Positions 1 to 6,392 of a stretch of 6,637 bases of DNA are shown here, in pieces (position 1 is the stretch's first letter; each line of letters starts with the position of its first letter). The DNA is from Thermoplasmata archaeon. Its GTDB lineage: Archaea > Thermoplasmatota > Thermoplasmata > Thermoplasmatales > Thermoplasmataceae. The notes below the pieces were generated by a model that ran no database searches, was not told the DNA's origin, and was given only the letters and a program-made list of their open reading frames with translations. Position numbers and translations under genes: made by a program. The DNA is taken from the NCBI GenBank assembly GCA_021826835.1, contig JAKAYH010000129.1, positions 1 to 6,637 on the forward strand, in the 5' to 3' direction.

Positions 1-1389
1 GTTTTTCTTATAAAAATCTGGGTGGAAGTTCATTTTATTTACATGTTCTCTGGTAAGGTTCTTCCAATTTTCATCAGAATAGTCTATGAACCACTGATCT
101 TCAAGAATGGATACAATAACCTTAGTACCATTTCTGGTTTTTGCCTTTCTTGAGGTTTCCAGAAAAATGAAAGCAAGTTTTTCCTCAATAAGTTTATTTT
201 TTATTTTTTCTCTTGCTTCTTTTACAGTTAATCCAGATATCTCATCCACAAAAGTTTTGACATACCCAAGATAATACTCATCTCTATACAGGTTCGCATT
301 TGCTTCATTTAAGTCACTGAATTTATTCATGTATTCCTTTACACTTGTATCCTTCCCGTTTATTTCTATCATAACCGGTATTTCCAGGGTCAATTTTTCC
401 CTCAGAATGTAGTAGTAATCCTTCACAGAATGCCCCGGTACAGAATATACTACACCTGTTGCGTGTTCCGGATCTATATCTTCATTGGAAAAAGCCTTTA
501 TTTTTTTCCCAGAAAATGGTACTTCGTATTCCTTTTTAAGTATGTTTTCAACCGGGCACTCTTCAAGCAGTTGGGCGTTTCTATTCTGGAATCTGTATTT
601 TTCATATGCATCCCTGCTCATTACAACCTTTTTGTCGTTTATGTTTACAGTTACATATCGTGATTTTGGATTTATCCAAAGATTAGTTATTGCTGGAATG
701 GTCTCTGGTCTTAGAGAAGAAGCCGCTAGATAAAATTCATCAGTCCTGAATAATACACTAACGAATTCCTCAATGGACACCTTATTTGTGTCGCCTTCAT
801 CTATATCATCTTCTCCAACTGCATTGCCATCTTCCGGAGAATATAGCACCGCATGATTCCCCTTTTTAATTAGCCCAAGTGAATTCAGTTTTCTGAACTG
901 CCATTCCACCATTTTTTTGTATCTGTCATCCACAGATTTGAATGTTCTACTCCAGTCAATAGAATATCCAAGTGCCCTGAAATCTTTGATTATTTTATCG
1001 GCAAAAAAATCAGCGACCTCCTGTGGGTTATAGAACCGGGTTATTATGCCATCCAGGTTTTTTTTGTCTTCATATTCTAAAATATATTTTCTGTAAAGAT
1101 CCAGGGTCTTTTGATCACCTCTTCTCAATTTATCAGAAATGGCCTCGATTGGGGTTCCACTTTCATGAAAACCCATCGGGAAAAGCACATTGTAACCCAT
1201 CAGGCGTTTGAATCTTGCAATAAAGTCTGCAATCGTATACGTTCTTCCATGCCCAACATGTAAAGGTCCACTTGTATATGGCCACGGAACAGTTATGAAA
1301 AATTTCCTCTTTGACGACTTTCTTGCGAGGAATAGGCCATTTTTCTCCCACTCGTCCTGCCAATATTTTTCATCTGTCATTGAAATCAT
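1..1389 (-). CDS. leuS: Leucyl-tRNA synthetase, N-terminal half (cut by the window edge)
   Basis: This class I synthetase charges tRNA-Leu in the cytoplasm. I translated the frame by hand: it is open for 463 codons down to base 1. Archaeal LeuRS proteins are usually around 900-960 residues, so about half is present. Near the N-terminus is the ATP-binding signature [11 protein letters not shown], with HVGH at residues 44-47, followed by [19 protein letters not shown], typical of archaeal/eukaryotic LeuRS. The inserted editing (CP1) domain shows LRPET at 226-230, [17 protein letters not shown] at 311-320 and an Asp at 324 matching the conserved amino-group-binding Asp. EDQWFIDY follows at 430-437. 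The KMSKS loop lies outside the window. The ATG at 1389 overlaps the pdaD stop as ATGA, suggesting coupled translation. An in-frame ATG at 1380 is an equally plausible start, and neither has a clear Shine-Dalgarno sequence. The T-rich editing segment is atypical (see findings). Confidence 0.94.
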   Translation of the reverse strand, partial: MISMTDEKYWQDEWEKNGLFLARKSSKRKFFITVPWPYTSGPLHVGHGRTYTIADFIARFKRLMGYNVLFPMGFHESGTPIEAISDKLRRGDQKTLDLYRKYILEYEDKKNLDGIITRFYNPQEVADFFADKIIKDFRALGYSIDWSRTFKSVDDRYKKMVEWQFRKLNSLGLIKKGNHAVLYSPEDGNAVGEDDIDEGDTNKVSIEEFVSVLFRTDEFYLAASSLRPETIPAITNLWINPKSRYVTVNINDKKVVMSRDAYEKYRFQNRNAQLLEECPVENILKKEYEVPFSGKKIKAFSNEDIDPEHATGVVYSVPGHSVKDYYYILREKLTLEIPVMIEINGKDTSVKEYMNKFSDLNEANANLYRDEYYLGYVKTFVDEISGLTVKEAREKIKNKLIEEKLAFIFLETSRKAKTRNGTKVIVSILEDQWFIDYSDENWKNLTREHVNKMNFHPDFYKKN

Positions 1390-1934
1390 TCAATAATTAG
1401 GACCGCTGCAGCAATTGTTGTAGTCCATTCCTCTTCCTTGAGAACTATGGCTGTTGAACAGATATTCCTAGTCTGAAGAATCCTATCTTTTAGCGTATAC
1501 TCTTCATTCTCGGGATTCCATTTTAACCGATCCTGTTCTCCAGTAGTACTGGCTAGCATTTCCGCAGCAAGTTTTTCTGCGAAAAACCCTGCTTTCTTCT
1601 CAGTCTCTCCAAAACTATGATGTTCGCTCAAATAACCCCATCTGCTTCTATCTGTGGGAATAGCATAACCTATTGCAGATGAAACCATTCTGTTCAGTTC
1701 ATTGGACGCATTCCTGGCAAGAACCGTAAATAATATTTGACCGGGGGAAAGTTGCTTCAGACCTTCATTCCTATCAACGATTTGAGCTCCAGGAGGAAAA
1801 ATGGAGCTCACACTAACTATATTAAATTGTGCAATTCCCGCATCTCTCAGGGCCTCTTCAAAGGATCTTAGCATGGTGTCGCCTCTTCCCACACCTCTGG
1901 TAAAGAAGAGCTTAGTAGGAACTAAATTACTCAT
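1386..1934 (-). CDS. pdaD: Pyruvoyl-dependent arginine decarboxylase proenzyme
   Basis: The enzyme decarboxylates arginine to agmatine, the first step of archaeal polyamine synthesis; agmatine is also the donor for agmatidine in the tRNA-Ile2 anticodon made by TiaS. The 182-residue product resembles Methanocaldococcus MJ0316 (about 165 residues). The self-cleavage site is visible in [16 protein letters not shown]: cleavage between Ser43 and Ser44 should give a short beta chain and an alpha chain with an N-terminal pyruvoyl group. Asn38 sits five residues before Ser43, like the Asn of the MJ0316 active site. Glu104 in GYLSEHHS corresponds to its catalytic Glu. The [10 protein letters not shown] start, [11 protein letters not shown] and the C-terminal AAAVLIIE also fit the family. 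A TATA-like box about 30 bases upstream suggests an almost leaderless transcript. The stop overlaps the leuS start by four bases, so the two are probably co-transcribed. The paralogous S-adenosylmethionine decarboxylase is a different fold and does not fit. Confidence 0.95.
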   Translation of the reverse strand: MSNLVPTKLFFTRGVGRGDTMLRSFEEALRDAGIAQFNIVSVSSIFPPGAQIVDRNEGLKQLSPGQILFTVLARNASNELNRMVSSAIGYAIPTDRSRWGYLSEHHSFGETEKKAGFFAEKLAAEMLASTTGEQDRLKWNPENEEYTLKDRILQTRNICSTAIVLKEEEWTTTIAAAVLIIE

Positions 1935-1958
1935 ATTAACGGTATATATTACAATAAG

Positions 1959-1972
1959 ATAAAAATATAATC
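1959..1972 (-). promoter_or_regulatory. Probable promoter of pdaD-leuS (TATA-like box)
   Basis: The minus strand reads ATTATATTTTTATC here, centred near 1965. Archaeal TATA boxes lie about 26 bases before the start site, which puts transcription near 1939, five bases before the pdaD ATG at 1934. No Shine-Dalgarno sequence lies between, so a nearly leaderless mRNA is expected. The T5 run within the box could also act as an oligo-T stop for the archease transcript. This is pattern-based only. Confidence 0.45.
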
Positions 1973-1984
1973 TCGAGTTGAAAG

Positions 1985-2383
1985 CTAAACATCTATGGTG
2001 ATCTCTAATTGATCATTCTTCTCATCTAACGAGGAATATGTAGCAGCCTTGGGAATATTGACCAATACACTGGCGTTTCTTACTTCTCGAAAATTAACAT
2101 CTACAATTATTTCATCATTTACCACAATCATCGTGCAATTTTCCGGTATTGAATGTTTCAGGTCGAACTGTAATATTAGTTCATTTAAATAATTTACTAC
2201 GACTTTGTAGAACTGGCTCTCTCTGTTGAATTTATACCTTTTTACAATGAGTTCTCCGCTTAAGGTTGCATTTTCAACTAGAAGAAATCTATACCCTGAT
2301 GTAACGGAATCGATCAATTCTTGAAGTGACTTGAAAAAAACTCTAATTTTAACATCAGCAGAATGTTCAACTATCTCATACAT
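1985..2383 (-). CDS. Archease (RtcB tRNA ligase activator)
   Basis: Archease helps the RNA ligase RtcB to be guanylylated and to turn over, and so supports joining of tRNA exons after intron removal. The 132-residue length is close to the usual 140. It opens with [14 protein letters not shown], the family's typical (Y/F)E-x3-H(T/S)AD start, with Asp10 in place. The middle carries an amphipathic helix ending in LNELILQFD (residues 66-74), matching the LLYxWLNELLYLFD region. The C-terminal part has PKAATYS (111-117) and ends ITIDV, with Asp131. Asp10, Lys112 and Asp131 align with the three residues I recall as essential in human archease. No rtcB is visible nearby. The gene stands between an oligo-T stop signal after tes and the pdaD promoter, so it may be monocistronic. 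The ATG at 2383 has no Shine-Dalgarno sequence, consistent with a leaderless message. Identification rests on motifs at both ends; the middle is divergent. Confidence 0.9.
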   Translation of the reverse strand: MYEIVEHSADVKIRVFFKSLQELIDSVTSGYRFLLVENATLSGELIVKRYKFNRESQFYKVVVNYLNELILQFDLKHSIPENCTMIVVNDEIIVDVNFREVRNASVLVNIPKAATYSSLDEKNDQLEITIDV

Positions 2384-2395
2384 TTGCGATGTAAT

Positions 2396-2413
2396 CTAAT
2401 TAAAAATATTAAG
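2396..2413 (-). promoter_or_regulatory. Possible archease promoter (TATA-like, leaderless)
   Basis: On the minus strand this segment reads CTTAATATTTTTAATTAG. A TATA-like core around 2403-2411 would place transcription at or just before the archease ATG at 2383. The spacer is AT-rich throughout, so several phasings are possible. The call rests on distance and composition only. Confidence 0.35.
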
Positions 2414-2420
2414 GATATTG

Positions 2421-2436
2421 AAAAATTTAAAAAAAA
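2421..2436 (-). terminator. Oligo-T transcription stop after tes
   Basis: Immediately after the tes stop codon the minus strand reads T8 (2436-2429), AAA, then T5 (2425-2421). Archaeal RNA polymerase terminates on runs of T in the non-template strand without needing a hairpin, and no GC-rich stem is present. The position, four bases after the stop codon, fits release of a monocistronic tes transcript. Confidence 0.6.
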
Positions 2437-2439
2437 GTT

Positions 2440-4263
2440 TTATTCCTCAGGTTTTGAGGATGATATAACAGGGATTGCTTCTTCTAGGTTGAGACCTATC
2501 TCATCCTGTGAAAGCTTCCTTCCTATGCTTCTCTCATAGAAATCAATTATAGATCTCTTCTCCTCCATTGTGTACTCCCTGAAATACTTCTCTTTTTTCA
2601 GGTTCTTTCCTGTTCTCTCTTCGTATGTTTTTGCCGGTATGGAATATTTTCTCTGCGTGGCATCTCTGTATAGTTCTGGTATAACGTTAAATGCACAGAA
2701 CGGAACCACTCTGCCATCTGGCATCGCATAATGTATATCGCATCTTTCAACTCTGTCTACATCATACGTGTATGGATCCATGAAATGCATAAACCCGACA
2801 AACATACTCTTGTAGTGGAAAGCTTTTAGACCGTGATAGTCACCCTCCGTGAATGCGTTGTAGATCATATCCTTCAGACTGAAGTCTTTTGGAGCCTTCT
2901 CATAGTCCACGAATCTCTTCATATTCTTCAGGAGTTTCGCAAGTGAAGATGCTTTCGAGAGTGTCTTTATACTGGATCCTTTAATTTCATCTGACAGCTC
3001 TCCAATATATTCAAACATACCTCTTACGTCAATAAATCTGGTTATAGGCGTTACTTTGTCTCCTTCCTTGAAGAGATATGTTCCCATTCCACATGCGAAA
3101 TGGATAGACAGCTTATACATGTCTTTTCCTTTAAGTTGCTCTACGAAGTTGGAAATCTTAGTTGTTGACGGAACAGTGAAGAAATCCTCTCTCCCTATCA
3201 AACCGTCTGTCTGCTGTTCTATCTTCTTGATACATCCAGGTATAGTTACCCTTTGCTTCTCTCTCATCCTGTCTGGCATTCTTCCCACAAGGCTTACAGG
3301 CTGGAAGTTCACTGCTCTAACTGCATCGATGTTGTTAAGACCAAACTTTATGATATCTCCAAGGTACATATCATTGATTCCACCAATAACCGTGGGAACG
3401 AGGACTACGCCGAGAGGTGCATTCTTGTAATTTTCAAGAGCAGCGGGAACCTCCCAGAAGTTCTTTGGATTTGATCTGGGTGTTGGGCCATCAAAGCTCG
3501 TGTATATAACGTTTGAACCAGCTTCTCTTATTTTCTTAGGAAAGTCTGGATCAAAGGCAGCTCTCACACTGTTTGTGTTAAGCTGGATATGCTCATATCC
3601 CTCTTCTCTTGCGATTCTTATAACATCAAGTATATCATCCCTTATTGTTGGCTCTCCCCCAGTTATCTGTACCGCATTAGCTCCAACAGGCTTTTCATTT
3701 CTCATTCTCCTAAGCATCATTCTTACCTGATCCTGTGATGGTTCGTAAATTGGTTCGTTCTCCTTTGCATAGAAGAAACAGTACCAGCATGAAAGATCGC
3801 AACGGTTAGTAACGACTACATTTCCCAGACCTGTGTGTGACTTATGCTTTACGCAAAGACCACAGTGTGTTGGGCACACTATTTTTGATTCAAGGTAAGC
3901 TACGTGTGGGTTAAGTATTTTAACTCCGCCATCCTGCCATTTCTTTGCTTCTTCGTACATTTCATAGTCTTCCCAGTATTTCTCTCTTGTGATTCCGTGT
4001 TCGGCGCATTCTTTTATAAGCTTAACTTCCCCTCCATTCTCATATACAATTGCAGGGATTCTCATCTGATCAAATTTTTCATCATCAACGCATATTGGGC
4101 AAAGACTTTCTGTCACCCTTATAAGCAGCATATCATCGTTGACAAGGTGTCCCATGCTGCTCACAAACTCATCTACTGTCTTAAACGGCGCATTCTTACT
4201 TACCTCGAAATCAGAGGCAAATCTGATATTCGGGTACTTGTTTTTTTCCTCAATAGCTATCAT
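2440..4263 (-). CDS. tes: Tetraether lipid synthase, radical SAM (Tes)
   Basis: Tes couples the ends of two isoprenoid chains to make membrane-spanning glycerol tetraether (GDGT) lipids, working at the membrane on archaeol-type lipids. The 607-residue product resembles MJ0619, the characterised Tes. In order it has an N-terminal metal-binding part with CPIC (Cys55, Cys58) and KECAEHG (Cys86), then CPTHCGLC (Cys130, 134, 137). The radical SAM core follows with NRCDLSCWYCFFYA (Cys155, 159, 162 in CX3CX2C), TGGEPT (201-206), LNTNS and YTSFDG. Further on are NFQPVSLVGRMP (319-330) and HFACGMGTYLF (Cys391). A Cys-containing tail reads CDIHYAMPDGRVVPFCAFN (Cys508, Cys523). The extra Cys residues probably hold the additional clusters and mononuclear iron known from the MJ0619 structure; which ones do so is inference. 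The ATG at 4263 is supported by AGGTGAT seven bases upstream. The gene has its own TATA-like box and an oligo-T end. A generic radical SAM methylase is the main alternative. Confidence 0.92.
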   Translation of the reverse strand: MIAIEEKNKYPNIRFASDFEVSKNAPFKTVDEFVSSMGHLVNDDMLLIRVTESLCPICVDDEKFDQMRIPAIVYENGGEVKLIKECAEHGITREKYWEDYEMYEEAKKWQDGGVKILNPHVAYLESKIVCPTHCGLCVKHKSHTGLGNVVVTNRCDLSCWYCFFYAKENEPIYEPSQDQVRMMLRRMRNEKPVGANAVQITGGEPTIRDDILDVIRIAREEGYEHIQLNTNSVRAAFDPDFPKKIREAGSNVIYTSFDGPTPRSNPKNFWEVPAALENYKNAPLGVVLVPTVIGGINDMYLGDIIKFGLNNIDAVRAVNFQPVSLVGRMPDRMREKQRVTIPGCIKKIEQQTDGLIGREDFFTVPSTTKISNFVEQLKGKDMYKLSIHFACGMGTYLFKEGDKVTPITRFIDVRGMFEYIGELSDEIKGSSIKTLSKASSLAKLLKNMKRFVDYEKAPKDFSLKDMIYNAFTEGDYHGLKAFHYKSMFVGFMHFMDPYTYDVDRVERCDIHYAMPDGRVVPFCAFNVIPELYRDATQRKYSIPAKTYEERTGKNLKKEKYFREYTMEEKRSIIDFYERSIGRKLSQDEIGLNLEEAIPVISSSKPEE

Positions 4264-4270
4264 TTATTGA

Positions 4271-4277
4271 ATCACCT
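4271..4277 (-). promoter_or_regulatory. Strong Shine-Dalgarno sequence of tes
   Basis: The minus strand reads AGGTGAT, a seven-base match to the archaeal 16S 3' end (complement of AUCACCU), seven bases before the ATG at 4263. It fixes the start. It is the best such site in the window; archease, pdaD and leuS have none. Confidence 0.8.
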
Positions 4278-4301
4278 ATTTCAACATTATAGATTATAGT
4301 T

Positions 4302-4312
4302 GATTAAAAGTA
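4302..4312 (-). promoter_or_regulatory. Probable tes promoter (TATA-like box)
   Basis: The minus strand reads TACTTTTAATC, a TATA-like element centred near 4306. A start site about 26 bases downstream falls near 4280, just before the Shine-Dalgarno sequence, giving a leader of roughly 17 bases. The coherent spacing of box, ribosome site and ATG is the main support. Confidence 0.5.
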
Positions 4313-4318
4313 TTTTGT

Positions 4319-4381
4319 AGTTTGTATTGCTAATAAACCAACCATATTGAATAATTTTTGTAACATAGAATATTACAAACT
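4319..4381. repeat. Nested inverted repeats built on TTTGTA, between pheT and tes
   Basis: AGTTTGTA at 4319-4326 is inverted as TACAAACT at 4374-4381, and TTTGTAA at 4357-4363 is inverted as TTACAAA at 4373-4379 across a nine-base spacer. The array lies directly upstream of the tes TATA-like box and downstream of the pheT stop. It could be an operator for tes or a weak 3' hairpin for pheT; the AT-rich stems argue against a strong RNA structure. The rest of the 4264-4438 spacer holds no gene that I can see, and no T5 run on the minus strand to end pheT. Confidence 0.4.
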
Positions 4382-4438
4382 GCTTTGTTTTGTGTATTTC
4401 TAATTTCTATTTACTTGTATCAATATTTTATAATATGT

Positions 4439-6034
4439 CTATCTAATATGTTTTTTCTTTAATTTTTCATATAGTTTTGTCAGGCTGATCTCAAAGTAAG
4501 TTACAGGAAAATTAAACGAATACTTTTGAATAATTTCTGGCGAGATCTCACCTATAAATCCAACGTTGTCCCCTTCTATTTCAACAATTCCGTGCCTTCC
4601 ATATACAAATTCTCCCATATTGCCTTCGTGCACTTGTATGTTACTAATTCCAAAAGCTTGAATAATCCCATCCAAGTATCCTTTTATATCAGAATAATTG
4701 GAGTGTCTTCCACATATGGAAACAGCTAAAGTTCTATCTTGTGTTCCTTCAATAAAAACTTCACCCACCTCAAATACCTTTTGTGGGAATCCATATTGCC
4801 GGTTCCTCTGGAAAAATTCCAGAATACCTCCTATCAAATTCTTCCTTAGTTTAGAAAATTCCTCACTTTTTGCATTAAGAATTTCCAGTTTATCATCGCC
4901 TTCTTCCTTCCTAAGCACGAAGTTTATAATTTCCAAAAATCCGTAATCTATAGCAACCTGTCTAACTTTGGAAGTAAACATATTTAATTCGTCCAGTTTT
5001 CCAGTAAAATTCGAAGTAAGTTCTCTTGGCTCGATTTGGTTGATTCCATAAGCTTTTATGAAATCCTCTACGATGTCTTCATAGCCCATTACATCTATCC
5101 TCTCTAACGGGACCTTTATGTTTTTTTTATCGATTCCGTAGCCCATTTTTTTTAGATAAGTTGCTATTTTTGGGATTGATGCACTGACACCTGAAATTTC
5201 CTTTATTACTTCGCTATCCATCTGGTACATATCCGATTTTAGTGAAGACAAAATCTCCTCTGAGCATTCACTGTTCAGGAATTGCACATTAAGGCCAAGT
5301 TTCGTGAAATAACCCGCTCCAAGTCTAGCGCCCAGTATGAGCCCCTCTTTTGTACTTGCTGTAATATCGACCAACACAGAAAGTGTGTCATTTTCAACTC
5401 TGGATGATTTCGAATTGAATAATGGCGGAATTGATATGATCCTGTTGGAATCTTTAAGGGCACATATTTTACCATCTTTTAGAGAATCAGACACTAAACT
5501 GCCATATTCCCTTCCTTTGGGATGCTCATTGATTAAATCAAATATTGTTGACCGTTTATCGTCAAAGGTTTCGAACTCCTCTTCAACGGATATTTCCCCA
5601 TAAGTCAAATCGCCGATAACTTTATTCAGATCATGAATACCGCTCGCAAATAATTTCCTTTTTTTTCCTACATTCTCACTAATTCGATCAAAGTATTCTA
5701 GCGAATCTTTTGCCACCCGGCTATTTGTTTTTCCCAGGTTCACTTCAAGGGCAATAATGTAAGGCCTGCATCTTGGTTTCAAATTATTAATTCTTCTTTT
5801 TGCAACTGACATCTCCCCCCTTTTTGAGGGGCTCCCAAAATAGGTTCTTATAGAATGAATCAGTGATAATGTTGAGTAAATGTCTGGTCTATCTGGATTA
5901 AATTCAAGTTTTATTTCCTCCTGATTATCCTCATAGCTAAAACCTATTATCCTTGAATATGTCTTCAATTTGTCTGTCCATTCTTCACCAAATGACCTTA
6001 TAAATATTTTTTTGTCGCTTCTTATAACTACCAA
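4439..6034 (-). CDS. pheT: Phenylalanyl-tRNA synthetase beta subunit, archaeal type
   Basis: PheT pairs with PheS in an alpha2-beta2 enzyme that charges tRNA-Phe; beta binds tRNA and carries the editing domain that removes Tyr. The 531 residues are close to the usual archaeal/eukaryotic length (about 550), much shorter than bacterial PheT. Landmarks are LEFNPDRPDIYS (43-54), GIHDLNKVIGDLTYG (132-146), SIPPLFNSKSSRV (201-213) in the B3/4 region, a B5-like region about 265-335, and a catalytic-like fold with KVFEVGEVF (419-427), GRHGIVEI (479-486) and VGFIGEISPEI (491-501). The start is TTG at 6034, preceded at five bases by GGGTG; no ATG fits the conserved N-terminus. Only 10 bases separate it from the upstream RHH gene, suggesting an operon. 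pheS is not in the window, which is common in archaea. Confidence 0.95.
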   Translation of the reverse strand: MVVIRSDKKIFIRSFGEEWTDKLKTYSRIIGFSYEDNQEEIKLEFNPDRPDIYSTLSLIHSIRTYFGSPSKRGEMSVAKRRINNLKPRCRPYIIALEVNLGKTNSRVAKDSLEYFDRISENVGKKRKLFASGIHDLNKVIGDLTYGEISVEEEFETFDDKRSTIFDLINEHPKGREYGSLVSDSLKDGKICALKDSNRIISIPPLFNSKSSRVENDTLSVLVDITASTKEGLILGARLGAGYFTKLGLNVQFLNSECSEEILSSLKSDMYQMDSEVIKEISGVSASIPKIATYLKKMGYGIDKKNIKVPLERIDVMGYEDIVEDFIKAYGINQIEPRELTSNFTGKLDELNMFTSKVRQVAIDYGFLEIINFVLRKEEGDDKLEILNAKSEEFSKLRKNLIGGILEFFQRNRQYGFPQKVFEVGEVFIEGTQDRTLAVSICGRHSNYSDIKGYLDGIIQAFGISNIQVHEGNMGEFVYGRHGIVEIEGDNVGFIGEISPEIIQKYSFNFPVTYFEISLTKLYEKLKKKHIR

Positions 6035-6039
6035 AATTA

Positions 6040-6044
6040 CACCC
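6040..6044 (-). promoter_or_regulatory. Ribosome binding site for the TTG start of pheT
   Basis: GGGTG on the minus strand follows the RHH stop codon directly and lies five bases before the TTG at 6034. It is a partial match to GGAGGTG and helps decide for the rare TTG start. Its position between the two genes suggests that ribosomes finishing the RHH gene can reinitiate on pheT. Confidence 0.5.
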
Positions 6045-6344
6045 TTAGTCTTTTTTGATAGAATTTTCTGCCATATATTCTTTCAATATGGTTCTAATCA
6101 GTTCCTCTATTGAGATTGCGTCGCCTCTTTCAATCACCGTATTCAGATTCTCTATCATACGATTTGTTAGTTTAACCTGTACATTTTTTACCGTACTTTG
6201 CTCATCGTATTTTTCCATAAATTCTTTGATGGCATCCCTAATTACCTCTGAAATAGTTTCATATTTGTGTTTTTCCCTGATTTTCATGAGTCTGTCCAAG
6301 TCTTCCTCTGAAACTCTGATTGTGATTCTATACGGAACTGACAT
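6045..6344 (-). CDS. Small protein with two tandem ribbon-helix-helix units, likely DNA-binding regulator
   Basis: The 99-residue product has two CopG/Arc-like RHH units: residues 6-43 (RITIRVS strand, then two helices ending IRDAIKEFM) and residues 54-91 (NVQVKLT strand, ending IRTILKEYM). The halves align over 38 residues without a gap. RHH proteins normally dimerise so that two strands form one sheet in the DNA major groove; a single chain with two units could do this alone, as in TraY of plasmid F. The strand residues that would face DNA are Arg6, Thr8, Arg10 and Asn54, Gln56, Lys58. I start it at ATG 6344, which has AGGAAGGT just upstream and sits about 16 bases after the predicted transcript start. 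A longer version from TTG 6368 would begin too close to the TATA-like box. It is followed after 10 bases by pheT. The target is unknown; self-regulation of the RHH-pheT operon is a guess. An antitoxin is less likely, as no toxin gene is adjacent. Confidence 0.85.
   Translation of the reverse strand: MSVPYRITIRVSEEDLDRLMKIREKHKYETISEVIRDAIKEFMEKYDEQSTVKNVQVKLTNRMIENLNTVIERGDAISIEELIRTILKEYMAENSIKKD
6072..6185 (-). repeat. Second RHH unit of the tandem repeat (protein-level duplication)
   Basis: This segment codes for residues 54-91 of the small regulator and aligns without a gap to residues 6-43, coded at 6216-6329. Matching positions include Leu, Glu, Ile, Glu, Ile-Arg, Lys-Glu and the final Met, and most others are conservative changes. 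The DNA copies have diverged, so the duplication is old. Confidence 0.7.
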
Positions 6345-6348
6345 TTGT

Positions 6349-6356
6349 ACCTTCCT
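6349..6356 (-). promoter_or_regulatory. Ribosome binding site of the RHH gene
   Basis: AGGAAGGT on the minus strand lies four bases before ATG 6344. It is an imperfect Shine-Dalgarno match, but it is better than anything in front of the alternative TTG at 6368 and so decides the start. Confidence 0.5.
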
Positions 6357-6379
6357 GATAATTTCCAATAATGTTATGC

Positions 6380-6392
6380 CCTAATAAATCTT
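6380..6392 (-). promoter_or_regulatory. Probable promoter of the RHH-pheT operon
   Basis: The minus strand reads AAGATTTATTAGG with a TATA-like core at 6381-6388. A start site about 26 bases downstream falls near 6360, leaving a leader of about 16 bases that contains the ribosome site. A TTTGTAAA word at 6399-6406 abuts it on the upstream side, where an operator or the BRE would sit. Confidence 0.45.

Noticed and set aside
430..733. Two plus-strand open frames of 77 and 82 residues, rich in Phe and Tyr
   Set aside because: Both are antisense to the LeuRS editing domain, which translates well on the minus strand through this whole stretch.
1163..1363. 66-residue minus-strand open frame
   Set aside because: It lies out of frame within leuS, across the HVGH region; the leuS frame carries the conserved motifs.
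3056..3430. 124-residue plus-strand open frame
   Set aside because: It is antisense to the conserved core of tes, with no recognisable motif or ribosome site.
3904..4299. 131-residue plus-strand open frame
   Set aside because: It is antisense to the N-terminal part of tes, whose Cys motifs and family match are clear, and it shows no domain of its own.
4421..4437. AT-only palindrome after pheT as a terminator hairpin
   Set aside because: The stem is five A/T pairs with no T run after it on the minus strand. This is expected by chance in such AT-rich DNA.
5275..5475. 66-residue minus-strand open frame in pheT
   Set aside because: It is out of frame with pheT, which continues unbroken through this interval.
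6045..6344. RHH gene as the antitoxin of a toxin-antitoxin pair
   Set aside because: The downstream neighbour is pheT and no small toxin frame is adjacent on either side within the window.
6045..6368. Longer form of the RHH protein starting at TTG 6368
   Set aside because: The TTG lies only about 16 bases from the TATA-like box, so it would be upstream of the likely transcript start, and it lacks a ribosome site. ATG 6344 has AGGAAGGT in front.
6055..6384. 109-residue plus-strand open frame
   Set aside because: It is antisense to the RHH gene over nearly its whole length. Its Ser/Ile/Phe-rich translation is what the opposite strand of a Lys/Glu-rich gene gives, and the RHH gene has recognisable motifs.
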